DNA from: Centrapalus pauciflorus
Taxonomy: Eukaryota > Streptophyta > Magnoliopsida > Asterales > Asteraceae
Length of the DNA: 64,000 bases
Assembly (NCBI GenBank): GCA_020465985.1
Contig: JAANYP010001187.1
Location: 186,001 to 250,000, forward strand
Direction: 5' to 3'
In this document: positions 50,013-62,335 of the stretch, piece by piece
Layout: every line of letters begins with the position of its first letter
How positions within the stretch are numbered: position 1 is the first letter of the stretch
The notes under the pieces: model-generated
Told to the model about the DNA's origin: nothing
The model's database searches: none
What the model saw: the letters and a program-made list of their open reading frames with translations, nothing else
Translations under genes and position numbers: made by a program

Positions 50013-52132
50013 ATGACATCATCTACAGCCCCATCCATGGAATCTACTGCCGCTCAAGAACAAGAGTAACTTAAAGGAAAATCAATAGATGTTGGATGTG
50101 AATGTAGAGTCTTGGGCAATCCTAACAAATTATATGAAATAAAGTATATTTTATGTGGTAAATATGTGTCGGGAAGAATTAATAGATTAAGTATCACATT
50201 GCTTAAATCACGTGAAATGTTTCTTCACGTAAGAAAGCTATTAAAGAAGATAAAATTAAGTGTCAAAATGTAATTATGCAAGTCATAGGTAAAAAAGAAT
50301 GGCAAACAAGATGACGATGAAGCTTTAAGATCGGTGGTAAAGATTGATGGTAATGATCCATTTGACATTGATAAAATATAAGAATTTTTCGGAACCTTGA
50401 TGTCACCTCGTTCTTTTAGTCCAATTGATAGATTTACAAATGTGAGTAACCCTTAATATGCTTTGAACAAACAAGAGGATCTTTCAAATGTTGTCCGGAA
50501 AGAGAAAATAAGGAACTCAAAAGAATATATTGTAGGTTGGCATATAAATGTATGATTAAAATGGATTGCTTCAAGATGTTATTTAAGATTGTTGGTTAAG
50601 TTGGACCTAGGTTTCCACCCTGAGTCTGATACGAACTGGGAGATACTAATTTAAGAAAGGAGGTTGAAAGAACCAAAAACTTTATAATGATATGAAGATG
50701 AATGAAAGTTAAATGGATGCTCCATAATGTTGGATGAGTGAACTGATAGAAAGAGAAAAACATCATGAATTTATGTGTGTATTCAAATATGGGGAATGTT
50801 TTTTTTGTCTTCCAAAGAATCTTTTGATGAAGCTCACACAAGTGAGCACATATATGAATATGTGGATAAATGTATTGAAGAAGTTGGTCCCTAAAATGTT
50901 GTTCAAACTGTGATCGACAATGCCTCCAACAATATGGGAGTGACGAAGTTGTTGAAAGAGAAGATGTCAACAATTTTTTGGACATCACATGCTGCCCATA
51001 TCGTTAATCTTATGCTTGAAGGTATTAAGTTTAACGGTGTTTGTTTCTTCTTTAATTCTTTACTAGTATATTACCCGTGTACTACACGGAATATTAGATA
51101 ACTTGTTTTTTCAAAACTATATATCTGAAAAATCATTACAGAAACTACAAAAAAATAGCAATATTATAATGTTAAAGTGATTATAGAAAATATATAAAGT
51201 GAGTTAAATGTAAAATACATAACTAAAAATTAAAAACTAACCAAAAAAGGAAAAAAATTATAAAGCTAAGAAGTTTGGATAAGAAGCCAACAAAAGACGT
51301 GAGTTATAGACTCAAATTTAAATTTAAAATCCAAAATAATAGGAGTTATATACTCAAATTTAAATTTGAAATCCAAAATAGTAGGAGGATAATTTTTATT
51401 TCTAAATCAATTAAATTAATACCATTATTAATTTAATGTAGAAATTATAGATTATGCACGTGTCGTATCCACGTTATGCCAAATGGCATTCTAGTTAGGT
51501 GCCAAGTGAGATCTATTTACTCTTTTAATAGAATAGATAGATTGTTAGTTATGTTTATTTTATAAAGTGTCATCATCATATTTATTTATTCTTGAAGCTA
51601 TTGATGGTGTATCAAGTATAAGAAAACTCTTAACCAAGCAAAGAAACTAAAAGTGTTTATTTATGCCCACCAGAATACGATGGCATTAATGAGACAATAT
51701 AAAAAGAAAAGAAATTTTGTAAGACTTTGAGTTACTAGGATTTCCTCGACATCTCCCTTTATATAGTTTGCCCGAGAAGAAGTCTCAACTTAGGCATGTG
51801 TTTTTAACTGATGATGAGACAAATGCAAGTTCTCCAAGATGGTGAACGACAAAGGCATTTATGCAACACTTGCGAGTCTCTTATTTTGGTCTGATGTGAC
51901 TTTATATTTGAAAGTTTTTGCACATTTTGTCAAAGTTATCCGAATGGTCGATGTGGCTTGAAAGCCTTCTATGGGGTTTATATATGGCGAGCTTCAAAAG
52001 GCGAAAAAGAAACAATGGATACTATATGCGATAACAAAATAGCATGTGAACCTATTATAGATATTATTAAAGCAAAAGATGAAAGATAGACTTGACACGA
52101 GCCTACATATTGCGGCCTACCTTTGAAATTCA

Positions 52133-52163
<31 letters not shown>

Positions 52164-52620
52164 ACAATCTGGAGGTTACCAATGATATTGATGCCAATGA
52201 TGCGGTTGTTAATGTCATTGGTAATTTATGTCCAGATTATGTTATGCAAAACCAAATCTTGTCGGTTGAGATGCTAATATACAAAGTTTAACTAGGAAAA
52301 TTTGAATGTGTAGTTACGATCAAAGGATGTGAGGTGGATGATGAAAAATATGATCTGCATATTATATTTCATTTATTTATTTTATGCGATTTTAAATTTA
52401 CAAATTTATAGTATGTTTGTTTCATTTAATTTATTTACTGTAGCAATTAGTGGACGACATATGTTGGCTCTACTCTCATTTGAAAAACGTCTATATAATA
52501 CTTTCTTTGACCACTAGTTCATCGGGATGTTGAAGAAATTGGAGAACGTTTGAACGAGTTGTTTTCAATTAGTGGGGAGTGACGCCTCCCCAAAACTTAT
52601 CGATCATAGAACTCTCAGAT
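50013..52620 (+). pseudogene. Decayed hAT transposase
   Basis: From ATG 50013 (MTSSTAPSMESTAAQEQE, then stop) pieces of a hAT transposase appear in shifting frames. They are a degraded BED-type finger (NKLYEIKYILCGKYVSGRIN), DNASNNMGVTKLLKEKMS and FWTSHAAHIVNLMLEGI (about 50915-51025), KVFIYAHQNTMALMRQYKKK reached by reading across frames (about 51650-51710), and LHILSKLSEWSMWLESLLW-type remains after 51900. The second catalytic Asp and the C-terminal dimerisation block are not recognisable. Many stops and frameshifts are present. A Helitron (51063-51541) splits it just after the DNASNN block, and a (TTA)n run lies at about 52134-52163. Confidence 0.75.
51063..51541 (-). mobile_element. Non-autonomous Helitron, 479 bp
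   Basis: On the minus strand it starts TCTATCTATTCTATTAAAAG and ends with the hairpin CCGTGTAGTACACGG followed by GTAATATACTAG. It sits exactly between A and T, as Helitrons do. It contains an internal duplication of about 45 bases (ACTCAAATTTAAATTTRAAA at 51312 and 51353). No coding capacity. Confidence 0.8.
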
Positions 52621-54285
52621 GATTAGACACATTGCTCAAGAATTTAGAAATAACGATGAAATTCGATTATTTGGGTAGTGTTATATCAACTTCAGTTTGA
52701 AATAAACAAGTTAGTATTCTCGAGTAAACTAATAACAATGGAAGAATTATATTTGAAGTTCAGTTTATTTCATTTCAATGGTTGAAAGAGCAAGCAAAGG
52801 GTTCTCAATCTCATGACTTGTGTGGTGCTACTACCCTATAGATAGTTGATCAAAGTCACGAGTTGATAGTCGAGTGTCTCAGATATTTTATTGTGTTTTT
52901 TAAAGTTTGTGTTGAAATGCTACTACTCATGTTGGTCTGCATAAGTGTATGCCAATATCTTTATCTATTTGGTTCCATATCAAGTCATTAGTTCCTACAT
53001 CAACACGAGTTTTGAAATTTCCTTACAATTATATAATAAAACGAACTCCAGGGATGCAACAATCACTCATAACATAAATAATTAAGGCTTAAAGCCTAAG
53101 TACATATTAATCGATAATCTTGCACTTGCAGTGCTACAAAAGTTTCCATTACTATATTTATTACATCCAATGTAACAAAGTTAAATAACTACCAAACCTA
53201 GTTACATATAGAGCAACAATCATATCACAAAGACCTTAGACAAATTTCCAATTGAACTGCTAAAGTCCTCATGCTTGAGATCATGAACCTACCATTTGTA
53301 TTAAACTACAATGCGTAAGCTCATGACTTAGTGAGTAATCATATTGTACATGACTAACATGTTGAGTAATGCAATAGTCATTTAAAAAAGAATGAAAGTA
53401 GTAAAGTAGTAAATTTAGACACCAAGCAAAACGTGTGCACCAACAATGCAATACCGTCAAATTAGGATTGATGTTTTAACCCTGACACGGAAAAAAAAAA
53501 TTAAATAAGGTCAAGGGGGTTTTGAAATACTTAAAACCTTTGTAAATGTCTTTTTATGAATATAATAAACGTGTTTTGTATTTTGAGAAGAGAAATTAAG
53601 CTAACACCATAAAGTTTTGCATCATATCAAAATCAATAAAAGATCAAATTACCTATTTGACTAATGTTAATAATGACTAATTCATATGTTTATGTAAAAA
53701 CTATTGTATATATATGGCATGAATCCTTTTTTCATTATTTGAAATCTTACAAATTAAGAATGGATATACAATGGTTTAAAACTCGACTGAATTAAAAAAA
53801 ATTATATTAAACCCAATACTAATCGATTTGAATACATTCTTGATTCCTTTTGACTTTTATATGAAAAAAAGGTAAATTTAGATAGATCGAATCCTACCTA
53901 AGCCAAGAAAGGCAATTTAAAATACAAAAATTGACAATAAATGTAATGTGAAATCTTTTAGGCTAAAAAAGATAACAAAAAATTTAAATTTAACGAAAAA
54001 AAATATTGATGACCAACTAAGAATGTAAAATTTTAATTTATGCTCTTTTTTTGGTAAAATATAATATCTGATTATCTTTCGTATTTTAAAATTTGAATTT
54101 CATATTTTTTATCGGTAAAAAATGGAATATTACGTTATGTTTTTTAATTTTTTTAACAATATCTTTGTTGTTAAATTTGTATTTTATATTATTATTATTT
54201 TTTTGGTAATTTTCCATGAATATTGATATCCAAATGCAAACCCATCTCAATTTTCCCATTGTTCATATTTTTTTCTGATTTCGTC
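52621..54285. other. AT-rich intergenic sequence
   Basis: No gene recognised. 53880-54200 holds AT-rich phrases similar to those in 3209-3365 (AATACAAAAATTGA, TGATGACCAACTAA), probably an old repeat family. Confidence 0.4.
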
Positions 54286-54322
54286 GTACCAAACAGAAAA
54301 GACACTAGCAACTCATTCACAG
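54286..54322 (+). other. Possible 5'-UTR exon of the JMJ16-type gene
   Basis: TCGTACCAAACAGAAAAGAC leads to CATTCACAG followed by GTATGCAC, a good donor. The first acceptor before the coding start is TTGCAG at 55876-55881. A leader intron of about 1.56 kb would then contain the Helitron at 55461-55727. Without transcript data both the exon and its start are guesses. Confidence 0.35.
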
Positions 54323-55460
54323 GTATGCACATAAAAATTTGATGAATTGAATTAACACACTTTGATTTCTCAATTATAATATCGATTTATGCCGATGATG
54401 ATTGCGTTGTTCTCCATTTTTGAGGTTAATTTGTTCACATAGATGTTCCTGAATTTTGTTTCTAATTAAGGATCCTTTTCAATAACTTTTTTTTTTTGGC
54501 CCAATTTTAGGGATTTGACGTTTTCAATTAAGCTTTCTCCCTTTTTCATTTATGGTTTTGCATCTCTAAATTGATGAATTGCTGCTTGCTAGCTGTGTTT
54601 GAGCATATATGGTAGATCTGTTGGTTCTGATTTTGATCTCAGTTTTCTACTTTTTGAACTGATTAGTTGTTTGTAAATATCAAATTTAAAGGTCTGTTGT
54701 TCCTTTGTTTGTTACGTTGTTAGGGTTTAATAGCTTCCTTCAACATTTAGGGTATAGCAGATTTAAGGACTTAAACTTTTTTTGTGTTTGTAATGCACAT
54801 TTTTTCCAATTATGCTTTTGATTTCCATGATCTACGTGAGTTGGCTGATTGAAGATATTTGCAAATTGTTATGATCATGATTTACAATGCATAATTGTGT
54901 TCTTAAAGGTATTTTATTATTGAATATTGTTAATTAGGATCGTGGTATCTGATAATTTTGACCAACTATACCACTGGTCCATGCAAAGTGCCGTCTTCTA
55001 TATTAACAACACAAATTTTAGGCCTCCAACTGTTAGTGTGGCTCTCAAAGAAACTATATCATCTAGCGTCAAACGCATCTTATGCCTCATGACATATTTG
55101 ACTAACACCATAACTGCTAGGCCAGCCCATTAAGAATTCCGTGAGTTATTATTAGTCAATGATCAAAATGACTAATTCTGAGCTCATCTATAGACTATGA
55201 TTAAGCAATTAAGATACATAATAACCTGATGAAAACTAGATCAGAGTTAAATATTAGATATGTTATTAAGTGTGAGATAACTATTGTGATATTAGTTATG
55301 TAATTAAGTGTGAGATAACTACTGCAGTCTATAAATCCGTTGTTTCATACTTTGACTTCATTGTTGACTAGATCAAATGAGTATTCAATGGTAAAACATA
55401 TACAAACCAATCTTAAGTAAGTTAGATTTGGGATCGTTAGGAATATAAATAAGTTATATA

Positions 55461-55727
55461 CTAGGTTATTACCCATGTATTACATGAGTTAATTCTAAAA
55501 ATAAATATTTATAAATATGTATAATATAATAATTATAAGAATAATAAAGTTTGCTTAATTTTAGTTAATTGGTTATTAAATTAATCATATTAGATTTAAA
55601 TAGATTTGATTTTCTTTAATACTTAAAGTAAAATTTGGTAAATGAAGTGGCAAAAGGAGACATATCGCAAATCAAAAGAGAACGTGACACGTGACATGCT
55701 AGTTACTCATTTAATAGTATAGATAGA
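55461..55727 (-). mobile_element. Non-autonomous Helitron, 267 bp
   Basis: On the minus strand it starts TCTATCTATACTATTAAATG and ends with the hairpin CATGTAATACATG followed by GGTAATAACCTAG, inserted between A and T. It belongs to the same family as 51063-51541 but is shorter. It sits 230 bases before the JMJ16-type coding start, probably inside the leader intron. Confidence 0.78.
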
Positions 55728-55886
55728 TTTCTGGATTAAAGCATCTTTGGATCTTCTCGCATGATTCTAGTCCATTATTGATCACATATTCTTTTCTTCT
55801 CACACTATATAAAAGGAAACCACCTTATAATTATGCTATATGACCAAGATGAATCGGTCCTTATTATTGATAATGTTGCAGATAAG

Positions 55887-55964
55887 ATGACTTCAAAATT
55901 TTTTTGATGCTTGAAGAGCTTGAATAAGAGTACACGAGAAAGCTACCGTGTTATGTCTTCATGA
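55887..55964 (+). promoter_or_regulatory. Three short upstream ORFs in the JMJ16-type leader
   Basis: ATG 55887 ends TGA 55907 (6 codons). ATG 55907 overlaps that stop as TGATG and ends TAA 55927 (6 codons). ATG 55953 ends TGA 55964, overlapping the main start region (55961). Together they should lower or condition translation of the demethylase. Confidence 0.6.
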
Positions 55965-56649
55965 TGGGGACGGAACTCATCAGGCATCATGTTAAAGAAG
56001 AGAGCATGGAAATTCCATCTATCCCACCAGGTTTTGAGTCACTTACAGCCATTTCCGTAAAGAGGATAGACGATAGTGAAGTTGCATCTAGTTCCTCTGT
56101 CTCCGTGAGTGCTTCTGATTCACAGACAGCAATAACGGAACCAGGGCTTGGCTGTAGTGACAATGAAGATATAAAAAGGTCTATTAAGCGCAGGCCATGG
56201 ATAAACCACGGTCGAATTGATAGCAGTACCAGAGCCGAGTCGGACTCTGAGCAGGTCAATAAGATTGTAATTCACTTAATTTGGATCATGTGTTTCCTTT
56301 ACTTCTTTTACACAATTTCTTATAAATAACACTCCTTCCATTTTGCAGAATCAAACGTCAAATGCTCAGCTCCCTAAGGGCATTGTCCGTGGGTGTGAGA
56401 ACTGTAGTAGTTGCCAAAAGGTTAATTATTAATCCTCTTGCGTACAATTTTTCTGTGCTTTAATAGGTGTTTCAACCAACTACCAAGTGCCACCTGAAAT
56501 AAAAACATGATTTAAATTTGCTATATTTTGTATGCTGTTAAGTACACCATAGTTTAAAAGATTCTGTGTCCAGGTTATTGCAAGATGGCATCCTGGTGAG
56601 ACTCTCAGGCCTGATCTTCTCGAAGCTCCTGTTTTTTACCCGACAGAGG

Positions 56650-56728
<79 letters not shown>

Positions 56729-59700
56729 ACACACACACACATCTTCCCTGCCCTTGTAAGGTTGTACTTCTGAACTAATGTCGTTGGTTTCTAGGAGTTT
56801 GAAGATACTTTAACGTACATTGCAAGCATACGTGACAGAGCTGAAGCATATGGCATTTGCCGTATTGTACCGCCTCCTTCTTGGAAACCTCCCTGTCCTC
56901 TCAAGGAAAAATCAGTATGGGAAAGCTCAATGTTTGCTACTCGTATTCAGCGGATTGACAAACTTCAGAATCGGGGTTCCTTGAGAAAAATGTTTAGACC
57001 TAACAACCAAAAGAAGAGAAAACAAAGAAGATGCATGAAATCAGGGTCGGATACTGCAGGTCCTGTTGAACGCATGGCTACTGAAGATGGTTTCGGTTTC
57101 GAACCTGGTCCACGGTTCACACTTAAAGAATTTCAGAATTATGCAGACGATTTCAAATACCAGTATTTCAGAAAAAGCTTGAATCCAGTCGATGCTGGTG
57201 GCAACTCCATTCTCCAAGATAAGTGGGAACCCTCGGTGGAAATAATTGAGGGTGAATATTGGCGTATGGTAGAGAAACCTACTGACGAAATTGAGGTATC
57301 TAGCTGTGGACTGACTAAGTTCTAGAAGTTTATTGCTTTTCATGGTTTTTTACTTGTTTTCTTACGTCTAACATTTTTTATTTTTGGACACTTTAGGTGC
57401 TTTATGGCGCTGATTTGGAAACTGGCTCATTTGGTAGCGGGTTTCCAAAAACGGCTAATCAAGTTGCTGGGGGTTCCGATGAAAAGTATGTTAGATCTGG
57501 TTGGAACTTGAACAACCTTCCAAGGATACCGGGGTCAGTACTCTCGTACGAAAGCAGTGATATATCTGGTGTTTTGGTTCCTTGGTTGTATATCGGAATG
57601 TGCTTTTCATCATTTTGCTGGGTGAGTGATACTTACTACTGAGTTTCTCTTTGATTCTCCTGATGGCTTTTTACCATTGAATGTTACAAGACTTGAATTG
57701 GTGCTTCAGTATACACTTGAAATAACATTATTAGACGCATCGTTTTCATCAAAGTTTAGTGTGAGAGCTAAAAAAGTAAATACTCAATTCATATGTCTCA
57801 ATAATTGAATAATCCTGAGGAAATATGAAACCTTTGGCGTATAGACATTAGTTCATAAAGAAGGAATATGTTTCTTTCTGCTACAATTATTTTTCCTTGG
57901 CTTCTCGTCATTCCCACTTTCATTTCCTGATAACAGCATGTTGAAGATCATCATCTATATTCGATGAATTACATGCATTGGGGTGCTTCAAAAATATGGT
58001 ATGGTGTGCCTGGGAAAGATGCCATTAAATTGGAAGCGGCTATGAGAAAGCATTTGCCTGATCTTTTTGCTGAACAACCAGACTTGCTCCATAAACTGGT
58101 GAGTAGTTTTCACGAATCTATAATGCTCTTTCGAAATGAAATTCAACTTATTTCAATTATAGTTGATCTACTTATTTGAGATCGAGGTTTTTCTTTTGTT
58201 TTTTATACCGAGATTTTATAATGTCTATTGAATTTGTTAACTGTGATTCAGGTCACACAACTTTCCCCATCGATACTAAAAACCGAGGGGGTTCCCGTTT
58301 TCAGATGCGTTCAGAATCCAGGAGAGTTCATTCTCACCTTTCCTCGAGCATATCATTCAGGGTTTAATTGTGGCTTCAACTGTGCGGAGGCTGTGAATGT
58401 AGCCCCCGTTGACTGGTTACCGCATGGGCATAATGCCATTGAACTCTACCGTGAACAGGGACGGAAGACGTCCATTTCTCATGACAAATTATTGCTTGGA
58501 GCTGCAAGAGATGCTGTAAAAGCTCACTGGGAACTTAATTTACTCCGAAAGAACACTCCAAATAACTTAAAATGGAAGAATGTTTGTGGAAAGGATGGGA
58601 TCCTATCTAAAGCACTTAAGGTACATTATTATTATTCTTCAATCATGTTGTATATGTAGAAAGAAGGGGAAAACACTTGCACCCTAAAATAAGCAATCTT
58701 TTCAGGTCATATGGTTAATTTTTGTATTCGTGTTTCTGTAATAGTGTATTCTAAAAGGTAAGCTGTAATCCTTTTCTTGCTTAAGGTAGTCAACTTATTT
58801 TACACCCAAACATGGACTAAACTTAAAAAAATTTTTTTGAAGGTAACAATCTTTCAAATTTTACTTGTTGAAGGTTACCAGTTTTTAGTTTTTCTATTTT
58901 GGTCAATGGCTTTCATACTCAGCTAGTCAAGTTTTGTTGGTGAGACTCGGATGCTCTCACTAGAAAATGAAAGAATTGAACAATTGGTGCGACGACTTAG
59001 TTGAACTCGCTGTTTAAATTTGACAAAATTTCTAGTTACCTAAACAGGAAAAGATGAAAGTTTGTTGCCATAAAATTTCAATTTTGGGTTGGTTAGGTAA
59101 AAAAGTTTGTTTACTTAAACAAGAATAGGACTAAAGTTGGATGCCCTTTTTATGCAATGAGCCCATTCAAAAATTATTTCTATCAACTAGTTAATTACTT
59201 TAGGTCACTTTTGTGAAAATATTGTTTTAGGCTGTGCTTCAAATTACAGAAAAGAAGTTGTAACTCTTTGAATCTGGGTACTATTTTAGGCCAGTTTTGA
59301 CCGCTTGAAACTAACTGATCGGTAGAAAGTGTAATTTATTCTTCCTTTGTGTCAAAGTATTGTCTATCTGATAAAAAAAAATATGGTTTTTTGAAATCTT
59401 TCAGTAGCAAGACATTAAAATATGCAACGAGCCAGTGGCGGATGCAATTAGTTGGAACATGCGTTATAAATGATCATGACATTCGTATGGCATTTATTTT
59501 TCCTTTTCAGGCACGTGTGGAGACTGAGCGAGTGAGGAGGGAGTTTCATTGTAAAACATCTCAGACGTTAAAAATGGAAGCCACTTTCGACGTTAACAGT
59601 GAGAGAGAATGCAGTGTATGCTATTTTGACCTACATCTCTCTGCTGCAGGTTGTCACCGTTGTTCACCTATCAAATATTCTTGCTTAAATCATGCAAAGC

Positions 59701-61751
59701 AGTTCTGTTCTTGTTCTTCAGCTGTGAAATTCTTTCTTTTCCGTCATGATATCAACGATTTAAGTATTATGGTTGAAGCATTGGAAGGAAAATTGAGTGC
59801 TATATACAGATGGGCAAAACTTGATCTCGGACTTGCTCTATCATCTTACGTATCTAAAGATGGCTCATGCACCTCAGGGCATAATGGTAATTCTTCATAC
59901 ATGAAAGAACTTCCGCCATCAGCTCCTACTTATGCCGCTCCAGAGAAACCTTCAGTAACCAAGTCTTCACTCATGGTGAAAGATAATGTCATACTTCTTA
60001 GTGATGATGAAGACGAGGGTGAGACCTCGTCCCCACCAGTTGCTGAAACAGCAAAAGAAGCGAGTTTGAAAATTAATACGGCTACCGTATCTAACATGGA
60101 TTCAAGTTCATTTTGTGATGGAGCGACTATAGATGTTAATTCTAAGACATCTCAAGATCTCCTGAGTATTAAAAAAGAGAATGATCGTATTAATGAAGAA
60201 AATGCTACTGGGCACCCACTGGAAACACCACAAGTTGGAATTAAAATACGAAACAGTGGCGAAAGGGAGAAAATTATTGGATTGGATTTGAACTCGAGTA
60301 TAAGCGAGAATGGACAAAAAACGTTGGGGAGCCCATCGTCCACTCAAAGTAGTTTAGATAGATACTATCGTCAAAAGGGTCCTCGCGTAGCAAAAGTTGT
60401 ACGAAGGATAAATTGCAGTCCCGAGCCTCTGGAATTTGGTGTTGTGCAATCCGGACATTCATGGTGCGACAATCGTGCCATTTATCCTAAAGGTACGATA
60501 CCCTCGGACCATACAAATTGAACTTGGTAATTATTTTTTTGGAGAATGGGAACTTGAATGTTACATCCTGTGCAGGTTTCCGGAGTCGGGTTAAGTACAT
60601 AAACATTTTAGACCCCACAGACATGTGCTACTATATTTCAGAAATCCAGGATGCAGGCCACAATAGACCTTTGTTTATGGTATACGATTCAGTTTACCGA
60701 CAATGGCGATGTTTTTATATCTTTTGGCATGTATGAAGATGATGACAGTGCTTTTCTTATTTTTGCAGGTTTCATTGGAGAAGAGTGAAAATGAAATATT
60801 TATTCATTTATCAGCTGCAAGATGTTGGGAAATGGTCCGGGAGAGGGTAAATCATGAGATCTCAAAGCTACATAAGGTAGGAAGGTTAAGGCTTCCTCCT
60901 CTGCAGCCTCCGGGAAGTCTCGATGGCATGGAAATGTTCGGTTTCTCCTCGCCCTCCATCATGCAGGTAAAAAACCGTACTTCCAGATTAAATTTGTTGA
61001 TTATCAGACCCTGGCCAGATATCCTAATTCTCAATTCTAGTATCATTGCAAATACATATGGCATTTTAAGGTTTTTCTTTCTTTTAAACAAAGTTCAGAT
61101 GTGACAATTTTGGCCCAAATCATGCAAAGGCTTAAAAAGCAATTTGTTAAAGGCAAGTAGCCCCAAGCCTCGAACGCTAACTTGTTTATATAAACTTGTT
61201 AAGCCACCCTATGGGGGTTAAGAAGTTAATTATATACATATTTTTGAAGATTGTTTTTAAAAACTTGTTTAATATACATACTTAAAGATTCTTTTAAAAC
61301 TTGGTTAAAAATATATGCATCGACAAACTTTTGAACACTCTTCTTTTTCAGGGAAAACCTTGAATGATGGTTTGAACATATTTAGGCCATTCTTTTCTTT
61401 TTGGTTAACAGTTCTATTAGTGCGGTATGCATAGTAACAAACTTTTACAACGTCACTTGACAGCGAATACAGTCGATGGATAAGCATCGGCTTTGCAGAG
61501 AGTACTGGGAATCACGTCCCTTCCACTCTCAATCCCATGACGACGACGGGAGTTCATCTGTGAAGATTCATGAGCCAAATAACAACAGCGTGCATACCGT
61601 ACCTGACACTGTAATAACTAGCCTGTTCGAGAAGGCGAGTTTAGTGGAGTTAAACACGTTACAAAGCCTTTTGGTTAACGGTGATTCAGCTGCAAATCGA
61701 AGTGAAATTACAAAGCTTCTCAACAAAGAGATTAACAAGCGTCCAAGATGA
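55961..61751 (+). CDS. JMJ16: Histone H3K4 demethylase, JMJ16-type (PKDM7/KDM5-like)
   Basis: Exons: 55961-56254, 56349-56420, 56574-56651, 56795-57295, 57397-57621, 57937-58098, 58252-58620, 59511-60492, 60576-60679, 60769-60966 and 61464-61751. All junctions are GT-AG and all phases fit, giving 1090 residues without stops. JmjN begins near residue 142 (FYPTEEEFEDTLTYIASIR). JmjC has Fe(II) ligands H391 and E393 (HVEDHHLYSMNYMHWG) and H479 (FPRAYHSGFNC). A C5HC2 zinc finger covers about 601-635, FYRN about 898-929 and FYRC about 930-965. The enzyme oxidatively removes methyl groups from H3 lysine 4 in the nucleus; Arabidopsis JMJ16 represses leaf-senescence genes. The N-terminus (MGTELIR...PPGFES, RRPWINH) and VILLSDDE with RQKGPRVAKVVRRIN point to JMJ16 rather than JMJ14/15/18. 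Translation may begin at the second ATG, 55964, which has the better context. All catalytic ligands are present. Confidence 0.93.
56653..56741. repeat. Compound (CT)n(CA)n microsatellite at a splice donor
   Basis: About 40 bp of CT followed by about 49 bp of CA with one GACA interruption. It fills the start of the third intron of the JMJ16-type gene. The donor GT at 56652-56653 is the first step of the CT run, so the donor reads GAG|GTCTCT, a weak site. Confidence 0.9.
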
Positions 61752-62335
61752 TCAGTAAAGATTTTCCTTTCTAACTCTGTAGATAATTCGATCATGTTTA
61801 GGTACTAACAGACATTAGAGTCTTGAGCAACTTGTAAAGCTTACTTGTCCTTGGAAGTCGTAGTCAGAAACAGTTTATTTCCAAAACTGTGACAGAATTA
61901 TGCGAAAATTTGTTAATAACAAGCATGCACAAAAACACGGTGAAATAGTTATCGGAATGAAGTAATCGTGAACCTATGTGTTACGCCCGTCATCAGGAAT
62001 GTCTCACCCCGACTAACGTCATTCTATGTAGCTGAAGGTGTCTCGTTAGAATACTCGACCTGATTCATCCCACGAGTTCGGCCCAAGTAGGAGAGGACCA
62101 CATGCGTGAAATGGTGAGGAGACGAAGGACATCACTGAATAAGTTGCGTAAAGATAGACGCGGCGTACATATTATGGGTCTGTTTGATGTCTAGTTTATA
62201 GGAAGTTGAGTCTAAACTTATGGTTTTTAAATGCTTTGATAATTTATCGATAAGCTGTGTTTGAATGAATTTTATTGTAAGAGCGTATCAAGTATCAACA
62301 CTAGAAACTAATTCAATTAGTTTGAGTTTATGCAA
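61752..62335. other. 3' flank of the JMJ16-type gene
   Basis: Should contain the 3' UTR. I see no strong AATAAA close to the stop; AATAAA occurs only at about 62335. A less AT-rich stretch at 61975-62160 (TTACGCCCGTCATCAGG...) has no recognised identity. Confidence 0.4.

Noticed and set aside
54927..55133. Open frame of 68 codons upstream of the JMJ16-type gene
   Set aside because: No motif, no splice context linking it to the gene, and its frame closes before the Helitron. Probably chance within a leader intron.
61975..62160. Small gene or structured RNA downstream of the JMJ16-type gene
   Set aside because: The composition differs from its surroundings but there is no open frame, tRNA cloverleaf or known motif.
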